From Pseudonocardia terrae (lineage in GTDB: Bacteria; Actinomycetota; Actinomycetes; Mycobacteriales; Pseudonocardiaceae): DNA of 64,000 bases. The DNA lies in NCBI RefSeq assembly GCF_021343995.1, contig NZ_JAJTTE010000009.1, positions 1 to 64,000 of the forward strand, in the 5' to 3' direction. The notes below the pieces were generated by a model. That model saw only the letters and a program-made list of their open reading frames with translations. It was not told the origin of the DNA and searched no databases. Both the position numbers and the translations under genes were made by a program. Below are positions 26,108-34,435 of this stretch, in pieces. Each line of letters starts with the position of its first letter. Positions within the stretch are counted from its first letter, which is position 1.

Positions 26108-27205
26108 GTGAACGTCAGATCTGCCCGGCGGCGCCCCGCGCTGCTGGCGGCGGGGCTCGCCGCACTGACCTGCCTGGTCGCCGCGTGCGGCGCCGGGCCG
26201 TCGACGGAGCCCGGCGCCGCGCCGAGCATCGGGCTGTCGACCTACTACACCGGCAACAACTGGCGCAAGGAGATGGTCTCCAGCTTCCAGAGCGGGGCCA
26301 CCGACGCGCAGAAGACCGGGATCATCGGCAAGTACTCGGTCGCGGACTCCAACGGATCCGTGCCGCAGCAGGCCGCGCAGATCCAGTCGATGATCATCCA
26401 GGGCTACAGGGCGATCCTGGTCGAGGCGGCGTCCCCGACCGCGCTCAACGGCTCGATCCAGAAGGCCTGCGACGCCGGGATCACCGTGGTGGCGTTCGAC
26501 TCGCTGGTCACCGCGGACTGCGCCTACAAGGTCGCCACGGACTACGTGAAGTACGGCGAGCTGGAGACCGAGTACGTCGCGCAGCGCCTGGGCGGCAAGG
26601 GGAACATCCTCATGGTCCGGGGCATCCCGGGCAACTCCGTGGACAACGACGTCTACGCCGGCGTCCAGAACGTGCTGAAGAAGTACCCGGACATGAAGCT
26701 CGTGAGCGAGGTCTACGGCCAGTTCACCGAGTCCGTCGCCCAGCAGCAGGTCGCCGGGGTGCTCCCGTCCCTGCCGAAGATCGACGCCGTGCTCACCGAG
26801 GGCAACGACGGCGGCGGCGCGATGCAGGCCTTCCGGCAGGCGAACGTGAACCCGCTGCCGCTCGTCGTCATGGGCAACACCGGACAGGACCTGCAGGTCT
26901 GGCAGAAGGTCGCCCAGCAGGTCCCGGGGTACACCACGATGTCGGTCTCCTCGTACCCGTCGATGTCGACCGTGGCGATGTGGGTCGCGGTCAACGTGCT
27001 GGCGGGCAAGCCGGTGCCGAAGCTGGTCTACGCGCCGGTGCTCACCATCCCCGAGCAGAACCGGGACGCGTGGGCGGGTCACCTCGGCTACGGCGAGGTC
27101 GCGAACAAGGTGCTCTCCCAGGAGGACTCGCAGCGCTTCATCGACGCGTCGGCCTCGGGCAACCCGCTGCACGTCGACTCCCCGTTGCCGGAGGCGGCGC
27201 AATGA
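26108..27205 (+). CDS. ABC importer binding lipoprotein (ribose/RbsB-like)
   Basis: The 365-residue periplasmic-binding-protein type 1 protein has a lipoprotein signal (RRRPALLAAGLAALTCLVAAC, lipobox VAAC). Motifs are IQSMIIQGYRAILVEAASPTALNGSIQKACDAGITVVAFDS and VRGIPGNSVDNDVYAGVQ. A near-perfect Shine-Dalgarno aaggaggt (26094-26101) precedes GTG 26108. It delivers a sugar-like ligand to the transporter encoded just downstream. Confidence 0.88.
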   Translation: MNVRSARRRPALLAAGLAALTCLVAACGAGPSTEPGAAPSIGLSTYYTGNNWRKEMVSSFQSGATDAQKTGIIGKYSVADSNGSVPQQAAQIQSMIIQGYRAILVEAASPTALNGSIQKACDAGITVVAFDSLVTADCAYKVATDYVKYGELETEYVAQRLGGKGNILMVRGIPGNSVDNDVYAGVQNVLKKYPDMKLVSEVYGQFTESVAQQQVAGVLPSLPKIDAVLTEGNDGGGAMQAFRQANVNPLPLVVMGNTGQDLQVWQKVAQQVPGYTTMSVSSYPSMSTVAMWVAVNVLAGKPVPKLVYAPVLTIPEQNRDAWAGHLGYGEVANKVLSQEDSQRFIDASASGNPLHVDSPLPEAAQ

Positions 27206-28734
27206 CCACCGGAGGCGGAGACATGAGCGAGACCCTGCTCTCGGTCGAAGGCGTGACCAAGCGGTTCGGGTCGACCCTCGCGGTCGACGACGCCGCGTTC
27301 CGGCTGGCCCGTGGCGAGCTGATCGGCATCGCCGGGCACAACGGTGCCGGCAAGAGCACCGTGCTCAACGTCGTCACCGGCCGGTTGGCCGGGGACGCCG
27401 GCACGGTCACGCTCGACGGCACCACCCGCGACGCCACGGTTCCCGTCGCGTCGGCGGACGCGCTGGGCATCCGGATCGTCTTCCAGGAGCTGTCGCTCTG
27501 CCCGGCGCTGCGCGTCGACGAGACCGCGGCCGTGTTCGACCGTTCCGCACGCGGTACCTCGTGGCGCACGGCGGCCTGGAACCACCTGCAGACGGTGCTG
27601 GACGAGATGTTCCCCGGGCACGGGATCCGCCGGCAGCAGCAGATCCGGGACCTCTCGATCGCGCGCCGCCAGATGATCGAGTGCGCCGCCGCGATGCTCC
27701 CGGGGGAGGTGCCGGCGAAGCTGGTGATCCTCGACGAGCCGACCTCGTCACTGGACGCCAGCTCCACGGAGAGCTTCTACGCCTACCTGCACCGGCGCGC
27801 GGCGGAGGGCCTGTCGGCGATCGTCACCACGCACCGGCTGCACGAGATGATCGACAACCTCTCGCGGCTGTACATCATGCGGGACGGGCGGATCGTCTCC
27901 GAGGAGGTCGCCGCCACGTCGACCAAGGAGTCGCTGGTCGCGGCGATGGGTATCGGCGGGCACGAGGCCGCGCGCGAGCGGACGGTCTCCGACGTGGAGC
28001 GGCCCCCGGTCCCGGGCGACGCACCGGTGCGCGTGCACATCGGCGACCGCGCCACGGGAGCCGAGATCGAGCTCCGTGCCGGAGAGATCATCGGCCTCGG
28101 CGGGCTCGAGGGCCACGGCCAGGTGGCCGTGCTGGAGGCGCTCGCCAAGGCCGCCCGCTCCCGGCTGCCGGGACCGAAGCGGACCCTGCGCCAGGACGTG
28201 ACCGTCGACGGCACCGTGGCCTACGTCAGCGGTGACCGCGGCGACCGCGGCATCTTCCGCTACTGGGACGTCGGCCAGAACGTCACGATCGCGAACCTCA
28301 AGCGGCTCAGCACCGCCGGGTTCCTGTCGCGGGGAGCCGAGCGCAGGCTCGTCGACGGCTGGTGGCCCAAGCTGGGCATCAAGGGCGGCCCGGAGGACCC
28401 GATCGTCAGCCTCTCCGGCGGCACGCAGCAGAAGGCGCTCATGGCCCGTGCCATGGCCGAGGACTCGGACCTGCTGCTGCTCGAGGACCCGACCCGCGGC
28501 GTGGACCAGTCCACCAAGGAGGACGTCTACGCCCTGCTGCGGCGGCAGGCCGCCGAGGGCCAGTGCGTGGTCTGGTACTCCACCGAGAACGAGGAGCTCC
28601 GGCACTGCGACCGGGTGCTCGTCTTCCGCAGCAACGAGATCGTCGCCGTCCTGGCGGGCTCCGAGGCCACCGAGGACGCCATTCTCTCCTCCTCCTTCGC
28701 CGGAGCCCCCTCCTCCTTGTCAGGTGCGTCATGA
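27202..28734 (+). CDS. Sugar ABC importer ATPase with two nucleotide-binding domains (RbsA-like)
   Basis: The 510-residue tandem ATPase has an intact Walker A GHNGAGKST in its first half, with Walker B LVILDEPTSSLD but an unusual signature LSIARRQM in place of LSGGQ. The second half has the degenerate P-loop GLGGLEGHGQ usual for RbsA, signature LSGGTQQKALMARAM and a Walker-B region LLLLEDPTRGVD. Only one of the two sites is expected to be fully active. It is linked to its neighbours by ATGA overlaps. Confidence 0.88.
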   Translation: MTTGGGDMSETLLSVEGVTKRFGSTLAVDDAAFRLARGELIGIAGHNGAGKSTVLNVVTGRLAGDAGTVTLDGTTRDATVPVASADALGIRIVFQELSLCPALRVDETAAVFDRSARGTSWRTAAWNHLQTVLDEMFPGHGIRRQQQIRDLSIARRQMIECAAAMLPGEVPAKLVILDEPTSSLDASSTESFYAYLHRRAAEGLSAIVTTHRLHEMIDNLSRLYIMRDGRIVSEEVAATSTKESLVAAMGIGGHEAARERTVSDVERPPVPGDAPVRVHIGDRATGAEIELRAGEIIGLGGLEGHGQVAVLEALAKAARSRLPGPKRTLRQDVTVDGTVAYVSGDRGDRGIFRYWDVGQNVTIANLKRLSTAGFLSRGAERRLVDGWWPKLGIKGGPEDPIVSLSGGTQQKALMARAMAEDSDLLLLEDPTRGVDQSTKEDVYALLRRQAAEGQCVVWYSTENEELRHCDRVLVFRSNEIVAVLAGSEATEDAILSSSFAGAPSSLSGAS

Positions 28735-29744
28735 CCCAGAGCGTCAAGGTCCGGTCCGGGACCGTGCCTCCACCCACTGCGCCCAAGCGCCTGAGCGTCC
28801 CCGGCGGGACGCTGGGCTCCTGGTTCCTCCCGGTCGTCGCCGCGGTGATCATGTTCGTGGTGATCTTCGCGGTGGCCCCGGCGGCGTCGAGCTACCTCGG
28901 CCTGTCGCTGCTGCTGTCCAGCCTTCTGCCGCTGGTGCTCGCGTGCCTGGCGCAGATGTTCGTGATCGCCGCTGGCGACGTGGACCTGGGCATCGGCTCG
29001 TTCGTCGGATTGGTCAACGTGACCGTCGCGGCGATCCTGCCCACCCACACGCTGCCCGGCATCCTGCTGCTGATCGGGCTCGTGGTCGCCTACGCCCTGA
29101 TGGGGATGCTCATCGCGGTGCGGCGGCTGCCGTCCATCATCGTGACCCTGGGCATGTCGTTCGTGTGGCTCGGCCTGGCCATCCTGATCCTGCCGACGCC
29201 GGGCGGCACCGTGCCGGAGGGCATCGTGTCCTTCGTGGACTGGTCGCCGCCGCTGGTTCCCGGGACGATCGTCGCGATCGTCGTGGTGACGGTGGTGGTC
29301 GCGCTGTTCCTCAACCGCACCCGCTACGGCGCGGTGCTGCGCGGCTCCGGGAGCAACCCAGAGGGCATCCGCCGGGCCGGCTGGTCCGTGGTGCGCACCA
29401 AGATGGCGCTGTACGGCATCGCCGGGCTGCTCGGCGTGCTCTCCGGGATCGTGCTCTCCGGGCAGGCCGCCTCGGGCGACCCGAACATCGCCACCAGCTA
29501 CGTGCTGCTGTCGATCGCCGGCGTGATCGTCGGCGGCGGCAGCTTCCGCGGAGGCGACATCTCGCCGGTCGGCACCGTGGCCGGTGCGCTGGTCATCGGC
29601 CTGATCGCCACCCTTCTGCAGTTCCTGGACGTCCCCTCGAGCTACCAGGTCGGCACCCAGGGCCTCGTGCTCGTCCTGATCCTCGTCCTGCGGGCCGGCG
29701 TGACCTGGTGGCGCCGCCGTGTCGAGACCGGAGGCCTGGCATGA
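28731..29744 (+). CDS. Sugar ABC importer permease 1 (RbsC-like)
   Basis: The 337-residue protein has 8-10 hydrophobic segments. Family landmarks are AAGDVDLGIGSFVGLVNV, RRLPSIIVTLGMSFVWLGLAI, RYGAVLRGSGSNPEGIRRAGW and a GGGSFRGGDISPVGTVAGALVIG segment near the end. It pairs with the next permease. Confidence 0.87.
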   Translation: MTQSVKVRSGTVPPPTAPKRLSVPGGTLGSWFLPVVAAVIMFVVIFAVAPAASSYLGLSLLLSSLLPLVLACLAQMFVIAAGDVDLGIGSFVGLVNVTVAAILPTHTLPGILLLIGLVVAYALMGMLIAVRRLPSIIVTLGMSFVWLGLAILILPTPGGTVPEGIVSFVDWSPPLVPGTIVAIVVVTVVVALFLNRTRYGAVLRGSGSNPEGIRRAGWSVVRTKMALYGIAGLLGVLSGIVLSGQAASGDPNIATSYVLLSIAGVIVGGGSFRGGDISPVGTVAGALVIGLIATLLQFLDVPSSYQVGTQGLVLVLILVLRAGVTWWRRRVETGGLA

Positions 29745-30718
29745 CCGCCACACTCGCCGCGCCGTCGCGCGAGCCCGTGCTCACGAAGATCACCCGCTCG
29801 CCCGCGCTGCCTGCCTTCGTCGGAGCACTCGTCATCTGGCTGGCCACCTGGCTGGTCTCCGGCAACGGGCTGTGGGGCACGCTCGCCATCGGCGCCAGCG
29901 TGGCCACCTACCTGGTCATGGTCGGCATCGGCCAGCTCTTCGTGATCACCTCGGGCAACGGAGGCATCGACCTCTCCGTGCCCTTCGTCATGACGATCAG
30001 CGCCTACCTGGGCAGCCAGGTCATGAACGGGGACGACGGCAACCTCGTGCTCGGCCTGATCGTCGCGATCGCCGTCGGCATCGGGGCGGGGCTGGTCAAC
30101 GCGCTGCTCGTCGAGGTCGTCGGGATGCCGCCGCTCGTCGGCACGCTGGCCGTCGGCTTCACCATCCAGACCGCGATCCTGGTGTTCTCCAGCAACAGCA
30201 CCGGCGTGCCGAGCCCGGGCCTGTCGAGCTTCGTCGACGGCAACTGGGGCCCGTTCCCGATCTTCGCGATCTTCGGTGTCCTGCTGACGATCGTGTTCGC
30301 GGTGCTGCTCAAGCGCACCAGCTACGGGCGGCGCACCGAGGCCGTGGGGCAGAGCGCCACCGCGGCGCGGCTCGCCGGGATCGACCCGCGGCTGGTCCGG
30401 GCGGCGGCGTTCGTGCTGTCCGCCGCGCTGGCCGGCCTGGCGGGCATCCTGCTCGCCGCGCACGCCGGCGGCCCGTCGCTGGAGCTCGGCACGCCGTTCC
30501 AACTGGAGTCCATCGCCGTCGTCGTGCTCGGCGGATCGCTCATCGCGGGCGGCCGCGGCGTGGTGCCGGGGGTGTGGGCGGGCGCCATGCTGCTCACCCT
30601 GCTGGTCACCCTCGTCAATGTCGCGCACGTCAGCTCCGCGGTGCAGAACATCGTCGAGGGCCTCTTGATCGTGGTGGTGCTCGCGGTGGCCCGAAACCCT
30701 GTGTTCCGCAAGTCCTAG
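29741..30718 (+). CDS. Sugar ABC importer permease 2 (RbsC-like)
   Basis: The 325-residue membrane protein is homologous to the preceding one: TSGNGGIDLSVPFVMTISAYLG, VEVVGMPPLVGTLAVGF, YGRRTEAVGQSATAARLAGI, GGSLIAGGRGVVPGVWAGAMLL. Two different permeases imply a heterodimeric channel. It overlaps its neighbour by ATGA. Confidence 0.87.
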   Translation: MTATLAAPSREPVLTKITRSPALPAFVGALVIWLATWLVSGNGLWGTLAIGASVATYLVMVGIGQLFVITSGNGGIDLSVPFVMTISAYLGSQVMNGDDGNLVLGLIVAIAVGIGAGLVNALLVEVVGMPPLVGTLAVGFTIQTAILVFSSNSTGVPSPGLSSFVDGNWGPFPIFAIFGVLLTIVFAVLLKRTSYGRRTEAVGQSATAARLAGIDPRLVRAAAFVLSAALAGLAGILLAAHAGGPSLELGTPFQLESIAVVVLGGSLIAGGRGVVPGVWAGAMLLTLLVTLVNVAHVSSAVQNIVEGLLIVVVLAVARNPVFRKS

Positions 30719-30728
30719 AAGGGAAGCC

Positions 30729-31130
30729 ATGTCCGCAGTGCCCTATCCGGTCGCGGCCCGGCTCGTCGCCGCGGCCCTCGACCGGGCGGCCGAGATCGCG
30801 TGCCCGGTGAGCGTGGCCGTGCTCGACGAGACCCGCGAGCTGGTCGCATTCGCCCGCCAGCCCGGCGCCCCGGTGTTCACGGCCGAGGTCGCGAAGGCCA
30901 AGGCGTTCACGGCCCGCTCGCTGCTCACCCCGACACACGAGACACAGAAGTTCACCGGGCCCGGCGGCCCGTTCTACGGGCTGGAGTCCGTGGGCGGCGG
31001 GGTCGTCTGCACCATCCCCGGCGGCCTCCCGCTCTCGGTGGACGGCGAGGTCGTCGGCGCGATCGGGGTGTCCGGCGGCAGCGCCGAGCAGGACCTCGAC
31101 GTCGCCACCCACGCGGCAGGGGCGTTCTGA
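30729..31130 (+). CDS. GlcG/HbpS-like small protein
   Basis: The 133-residue protein is of the GlcG/HbpS family: AALDRAAEIACPVSVAVLDETRELVAFARQPGAPVFTAEVAKAKAFTA, and a C-terminal GGGVVCTIPGGLPL...GEVVGAIGVSGGSAEQDLDVA. Members are found in glycolate, propanediol and other oxidation operons, and one binds haem. The biochemical role is not settled. It sits between the transporter and an SDR, and the SDR start overlaps its stop (TGATG). Confidence 0.8.
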   Translation: MSAVPYPVAARLVAAALDRAAEIACPVSVAVLDETRELVAFARQPGAPVFTAEVAKAKAFTARSLLTPTHETQKFTGPGGPFYGLESVGGGVVCTIPGGLPLSVDGEVVGAIGVSGGSAEQDLDVATHAAGAF

Positions 31131-31885
31131 TGCGCCTCGAGGGCAAGAAGGTCCTGCTCACCGGGTGCGTGGCCAACATCGGCCGGGCCGCCGCGGAGCG
31201 TTTCGCCGACGAGGGCGCGGATCTGTTCCTGGTCGACATCGACCCCCGCGTGGCCGAGACCGCCGGCGCGGTCCGTGCGCGCGGGCGGCGGGCCCGGTCG
31301 CACCTCGCCGACGTCGGCGACCCGGACGCCGTGCAGAAGGCGGTGGAGGAAGCCGTCGGGTTCCTCGGCGGGCTCGACGTCGTCGTCAACAACGCGGGTA
31401 TCCAGCGCAGCGGCGTCGTCGAGGAGTTCGCCTACGCGGACTGGGCCGACACCCTGCGGATCAACGCCGGCTCCTGCTTCCTCTTCGCGAAGTACGCGCG
31501 GCCGTACCTGAAGAACACACCGGACTCGGCGATTGTCAACACCTCCTCGATCGCCGGGACCCATGGTGGGCCGCCCAGCCTGTCGGCGTACTCGGCGTCG
31601 AAGGGTGCGATCGTCGCCTTCACGAAGGTGCTGGCCAAGGAGGTCGGCCCGTTCGGCGTGCGGGCCAACGCGCTCTGCCCGGGCTGGGTCGACACGGCGT
31701 TCAACGACCCGGTCATCGAGTTCCTCGGCGGTCCGCAGGCGGTGGCCGACGACGTCGCGACGAACGTCCCGTTGCGCCGGCAGGGCACCCCGGAGGAGAT
31801 CGCGGGCGCGATGGTCTTCCTCGCGTCGGCGGACTCCTCGTACATGACGGGCCAGGCGCTCGTCGTCAACGGCGGGGCGGGTTGA
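31130..31885 (+). CDS. Short-chain dehydrogenase/reductase (sugar or polyol type)
   Basis: The 251-residue classical SDR has TGCVANIGRAAAERF, NNAGIQRSG, NTSSIAGTHGG and YSASKGAIVAFTKVLAKEVG with Tyr-Lys. The cofactor loop TGCVANIG departs from the usual TGxxxGIG but keeps the last Gly. VDIDPR favours NAD. It probably acts on the compound imported by the adjacent transporter. Confidence 0.86.
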   Translation: MRLEGKKVLLTGCVANIGRAAAERFADEGADLFLVDIDPRVAETAGAVRARGRRARSHLADVGDPDAVQKAVEEAVGFLGGLDVVVNNAGIQRSGVVEEFAYADWADTLRINAGSCFLFAKYARPYLKNTPDSAIVNTSSIAGTHGGPPSLSAYSASKGAIVAFTKVLAKEVGPFGVRANALCPGWVDTAFNDPVIEFLGGPQAVADDVATNVPLRRQGTPEEIAGAMVFLASADSSYMTGQALVVNGGAG

Positions 31886-31908
31886 GCCATCAGCTCGTCC
31901 GCTCGTCA

Positions 31909-31937
31909 TACAATGCGGGCCACCCCGCGGAAGGAGG
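31909..31937 (+). promoter_or_regulatory. Possible internal -10 element and strong Shine-Dalgarno
   Basis: TACAAT (31909-31914) is an unusually good -10 in this GC-rich DNA, but no -35 at proper distance was found. The aaggagg at 31931-31937, 8 bases before GTG 31946, decides the start of the next gene over the in-frame ATG at 31913. Confidence 0.35.
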
Positions 31938-31945
31938 CCGACGAC

Positions 31946-32857
31946 GTGCCCAGCCGTCGGATCGGATTCATCGGTGTCGGGAACATGGGCGGCCGTATGG
32001 CCCGCTGCCTCGTCGCGGCCGGACGCCCGGTCCTCGCGTACGACAGGGACCCGGAGGTAGCCAAGGCCTCGGGTGGTGACGTCGCGGAGTCCGTGGCCGC
32101 CGTGACGCGCGACAGCGACGTGATCCTGCTCAGCCTGCCGGACAGCACGGTCGTCGAGGCCGTCGTGCTCGGTGAGGAGGGGGTCCTGGCCTCGTGCCGG
32201 GAGGGGCAGGTCGTCGCCGACCTGAGCACGGCCGCGCCCGCATCGACGCGGCGGATCCACGGCCTGCTCGCCGAGCGCGGCGTCCGGTACGTCGACGCCG
32301 GGATCTCCGGCGGTGCCGCGGCGGCCGAGAAGGGCGCGCTGACGATCATGGCGGGTGGCGACGCGGGCGTGCTCGCCGAGCTCGAGGACGTTTTCGCGCC
32401 GATCGCCTCGAAGGTCCACGACATGGGCGGGCCCGGCGCGGGCCACACCGCCAAGCTGCTCAACAACTTCCTCAACGCCGTCGCGCTCGCGTCCACCGCG
32501 GAGGTCATGGTGGCGGGGAAGAAGGCGGGCCTGGACCTCGACGTGCTGCTCGAGGTGCTCAACACCTCGAGCGGTGTCAACTTCGCCACGCTCAACCGCT
32601 TCCCGAAGATCGTCCACGGCGACTACCTCGAGGGCGGCCTGACCAGCGCCCTGATGACCAAGGACGTCACGCTCTACCTCGATCTCGCCCAGCAGCTCGG
32701 GGTGGCCTCGCTGAACGCCGCCGGTCCGCTCGCGAGCTTCGGGCTGGCCAACAACACCGGCTACGCCCAGAAGATCAGCAACCGTGTCGTCGACGCGATC
32801 GGCGACATCTCGGGCGGCGTGCGCGTCGCCGAGCCGTGGCCCGTGGAGGAGAACTGA
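31946..32857 (+). CDS. 3-hydroxyisobutyrate dehydrogenase-family oxidoreductase 2
   Basis: The 303-residue beta-hydroxyacid dehydrogenase has GVGNMGGRMARCL, VDAGISGGAAAAEKGALTIMAGG, the catalytic Lys in GHTAKLLNNFLNAVALAS and a C-terminal TKDVTLYLDLAQQLG. It is a paralogue of the 24051 gene, but the two differ in the substrate loop (APVSGG against AGISGG), so they should act on different hydroxyacids. The start GTG 31946 is supported by aaggagg at 31931. The stop overlaps the cupin start. Confidence 0.86.
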   Translation: MPSRRIGFIGVGNMGGRMARCLVAAGRPVLAYDRDPEVAKASGGDVAESVAAVTRDSDVILLSLPDSTVVEAVVLGEEGVLASCREGQVVADLSTAAPASTRRIHGLLAERGVRYVDAGISGGAAAAEKGALTIMAGGDAGVLAELEDVFAPIASKVHDMGGPGAGHTAKLLNNFLNAVALASTAEVMVAGKKAGLDLDVLLEVLNTSSGVNFATLNRFPKIVHGDYLEGGLTSALMTKDVTLYLDLAQQLGVASLNAAGPLASFGLANNTGYAQKISNRVVDAIGDISGGVRVAEPWPVEEN

Positions 32858-33249
32858 TGTACGTCGCACGTCGCCGGCTCGAAGGCTCCGCCTCGACGGC
32901 CAAGACCGACACCTTCACCGGCACCGTCTGGGCCGACTCGGTCGTCCCCACCACGGACGGCACCACGATCAACGACGTGTTCTTCTCCCCGGAGGCGCGC
33001 ACCTTCTGGCACCATCACGAACACGGCCAGCTGCTGATCGTGCTGTCCGGCAGTGGGTTCGTGTGCCCGGACGGCGCCGAACCGGCTCGGATCGAGCAGG
33101 GGGACGTCGTCTGGGTCCCGGCGGGGGAGCGGCACTGGCACGGCGCGGCGCGGGACAGCTACCTCATCCACCGCGCGGTCTCCCTCGGCACGACCGGGTG
33201 GGCCGAGGCCGTCGCCGACGCGGACTACGCGGCCGTCGTCGGCGGCTGA
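32857..33249 (+). CDS. Small cupin-domain protein
   Basis: The 130-residue single cupin has metal-binding motif 1, FWHHHEHGQLLIVLSG (three His plus a distant Gln), and motif 2, GDVVWVPAGERHWHG. Single cupins of this kind accompany carboxymuconolactone-decarboxylase-type genes and may isomerise or bind intermediates. No substrate can be named. Confidence 0.8.
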   Translation: MYVARRRLEGSASTAKTDTFTGTVWADSVVPTTDGTTINDVFFSPEARTFWHHHEHGQLLIVLSGSGFVCPDGAEPARIEQGDVVWVPAGERHWHGAARDSYLIHRAVSLGTTGWAEAVADADYAAVVGG

Positions 33250-33277
33250 CCGTCGCGTTCTGCGGGGGAGGACAGGG

Positions 33278-33994
33278 ATGAGCAGAGCCGTGCAGTCCGC
33301 GGAACAGCCGTCCGCGTGGAAGAACGCGCAGGTCGGGCGGGTCGCGGCGCCGCTGCGCGACCAGGTGCTCGGCATCGTGCGCCAGGCGATCATGGATTTC
33401 GAGCTCAAGCCGGGCCAGCGCCTGGTGGAGCGGGAGCTGATCGAGCACCTCGGCGTGTCGCGGTCGACGGTGCGCGAGGTGCTGGGCCAGCTGTCTGCCG
33501 AGGGCCTGGTCACGATCGTCCCGCAGAAGGGGGCGGTCGTCACCGTCCCCACCGCGGAGGACGCCGCCGACCTCTACGAGATCCGCGCCAGCCTCGAGGC
33601 ACTGGCCGTGCGCCGGTTCGTCGAGCGGGCCACGGAAGCTCAGCGGGCGGCCCTGCGCGTTGCGTTCGACGAGTACGCCCGCGCGTCCGAGGACGGTGCC
33701 GTCTCGGCGCTCGTGGCCAAGGACGAGCTCTACCGGGTGCTGCTGGACGGGGCGGACAGCGCGCCGATCCAGCAGTTGCTGGCCAGCGCCCAGGGGCGGG
33801 TCCGGGCGATGCGCGCGACGTCGCTGTCCGAGCCGGGCCGGGCCAGGGAGGCCGTGGAGGAGCTGCGCCTGGTCGTCGAGGCGATCGAGGCCGGCAAGGC
33901 GGCACAGGCCGCGAAGCTCTGCGCCGCCCACGTCCGCGCCGCGGCGCGCTCCGGCCTCCGCCGCCTCGCCGAGATCGAGTCCGACCTCACCTGA
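33278..33994 (+). CDS. GntR-family regulator (FadR/FCD type)
   Basis: The 238-residue regulator has an N-terminal winged helix (LRDQVLGIVRQAIMDFELKPGQRLVERELIEHLGVSRSTVREVLGQLSAEGLV) and an all-helical FCD ligand domain with its typical YEIRASLEALAVRRF entry. It closes the plus operon that begins at 21987. The dyads at 21842 and 21940 have the shape expected for this subfamily, so it probably represses both divergent units until a pathway acid or sugar acid binds. Confidence 0.86.
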   Translation: MSRAVQSAEQPSAWKNAQVGRVAAPLRDQVLGIVRQAIMDFELKPGQRLVERELIEHLGVSRSTVREVLGQLSAEGLVTIVPQKGAVVTVPTAEDAADLYEIRASLEALAVRRFVERATEAQRAALRVAFDEYARASEDGAVSALVAKDELYRVLLDGADSAPIQQLLASAQGRVRAMRATSLSEPGRAREAVEELRLVVEAIEAGKAAQAAKLCAAHVRAAARSGLRRLAEIESDLT

Positions 33995-34026
33995 GCAACC
34001 CCCACGACCTCACAGGAGTACCGACC

Positions 34027-34341
34027 ATGCTGTCCCACACCGTCCTCTTCCGCCTCCGCCGTCCCCTGGGGGAGGGCGACAAGCAGAAGTTCGTCGCGGC
34101 CCTGCAGGAGTTCGCGGCGGAGGCCCCGCTCGCGGCCGGTCCGGCCCGGGTCGACACCGATCTCGGGCTTCGCGACCCCGAGAACCCCCGGGTCGCCGAC
34201 GCGACGCTGTCGACCACCTTCGCCGATGCCGACACCTTCGCCCGCTACCTCGACCACCCCCGCCACCGTGCGCTCGTCGCCGAGGTCCTCGAGCGGCTCT
34301 GCGAGAGCTGGCTGTCGGTCCAGGCCGACGTCGAGGGGTGA
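34027..34341 (+). CDS. Dabb (stress-responsive alpha/beta-barrel) domain protein
   Basis: The 104-residue ferredoxin-like dimeric barrel has the family start LSHTVLFRLR and a C-terminal HPRHRALVAEVLERLCESWLSVQAD. Dabb proteins range from polyketide cyclases to small-molecule binders and often accompany catabolic operons. The function here is unknown. Confidence 0.78.
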   Translation: MLSHTVLFRLRRPLGEGDKQKFVAALQEFAAEAPLAAGPARVDTDLGLRDPENPRVADATLSTTFADADTFARYLDHPRHRALVAEVLERLCESWLSVQADVEG

Positions 34342-34355
34342 CGCGAACAGCCGGT

Positions 34356-34393
34356 GCCGTGTCCCGAGCGACCAAGCACGCTCGGGACACGGC
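34356..34393. terminator. Strong bidirectional hairpin terminator
   Basis: A perfect 15-bp stem (GCCGTGTCCCGAGCG and its complement) with an 8-base loop lies between the convergent Dabb and LLM genes. It lacks a U-tract, as is usual here, and is well placed to end both transcripts. Confidence 0.75.
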
Positions 34394-34435
34394 TACCGAT
34401 CCGCCCGCGGAACTGCGACGGGGTCGGGTGACGGA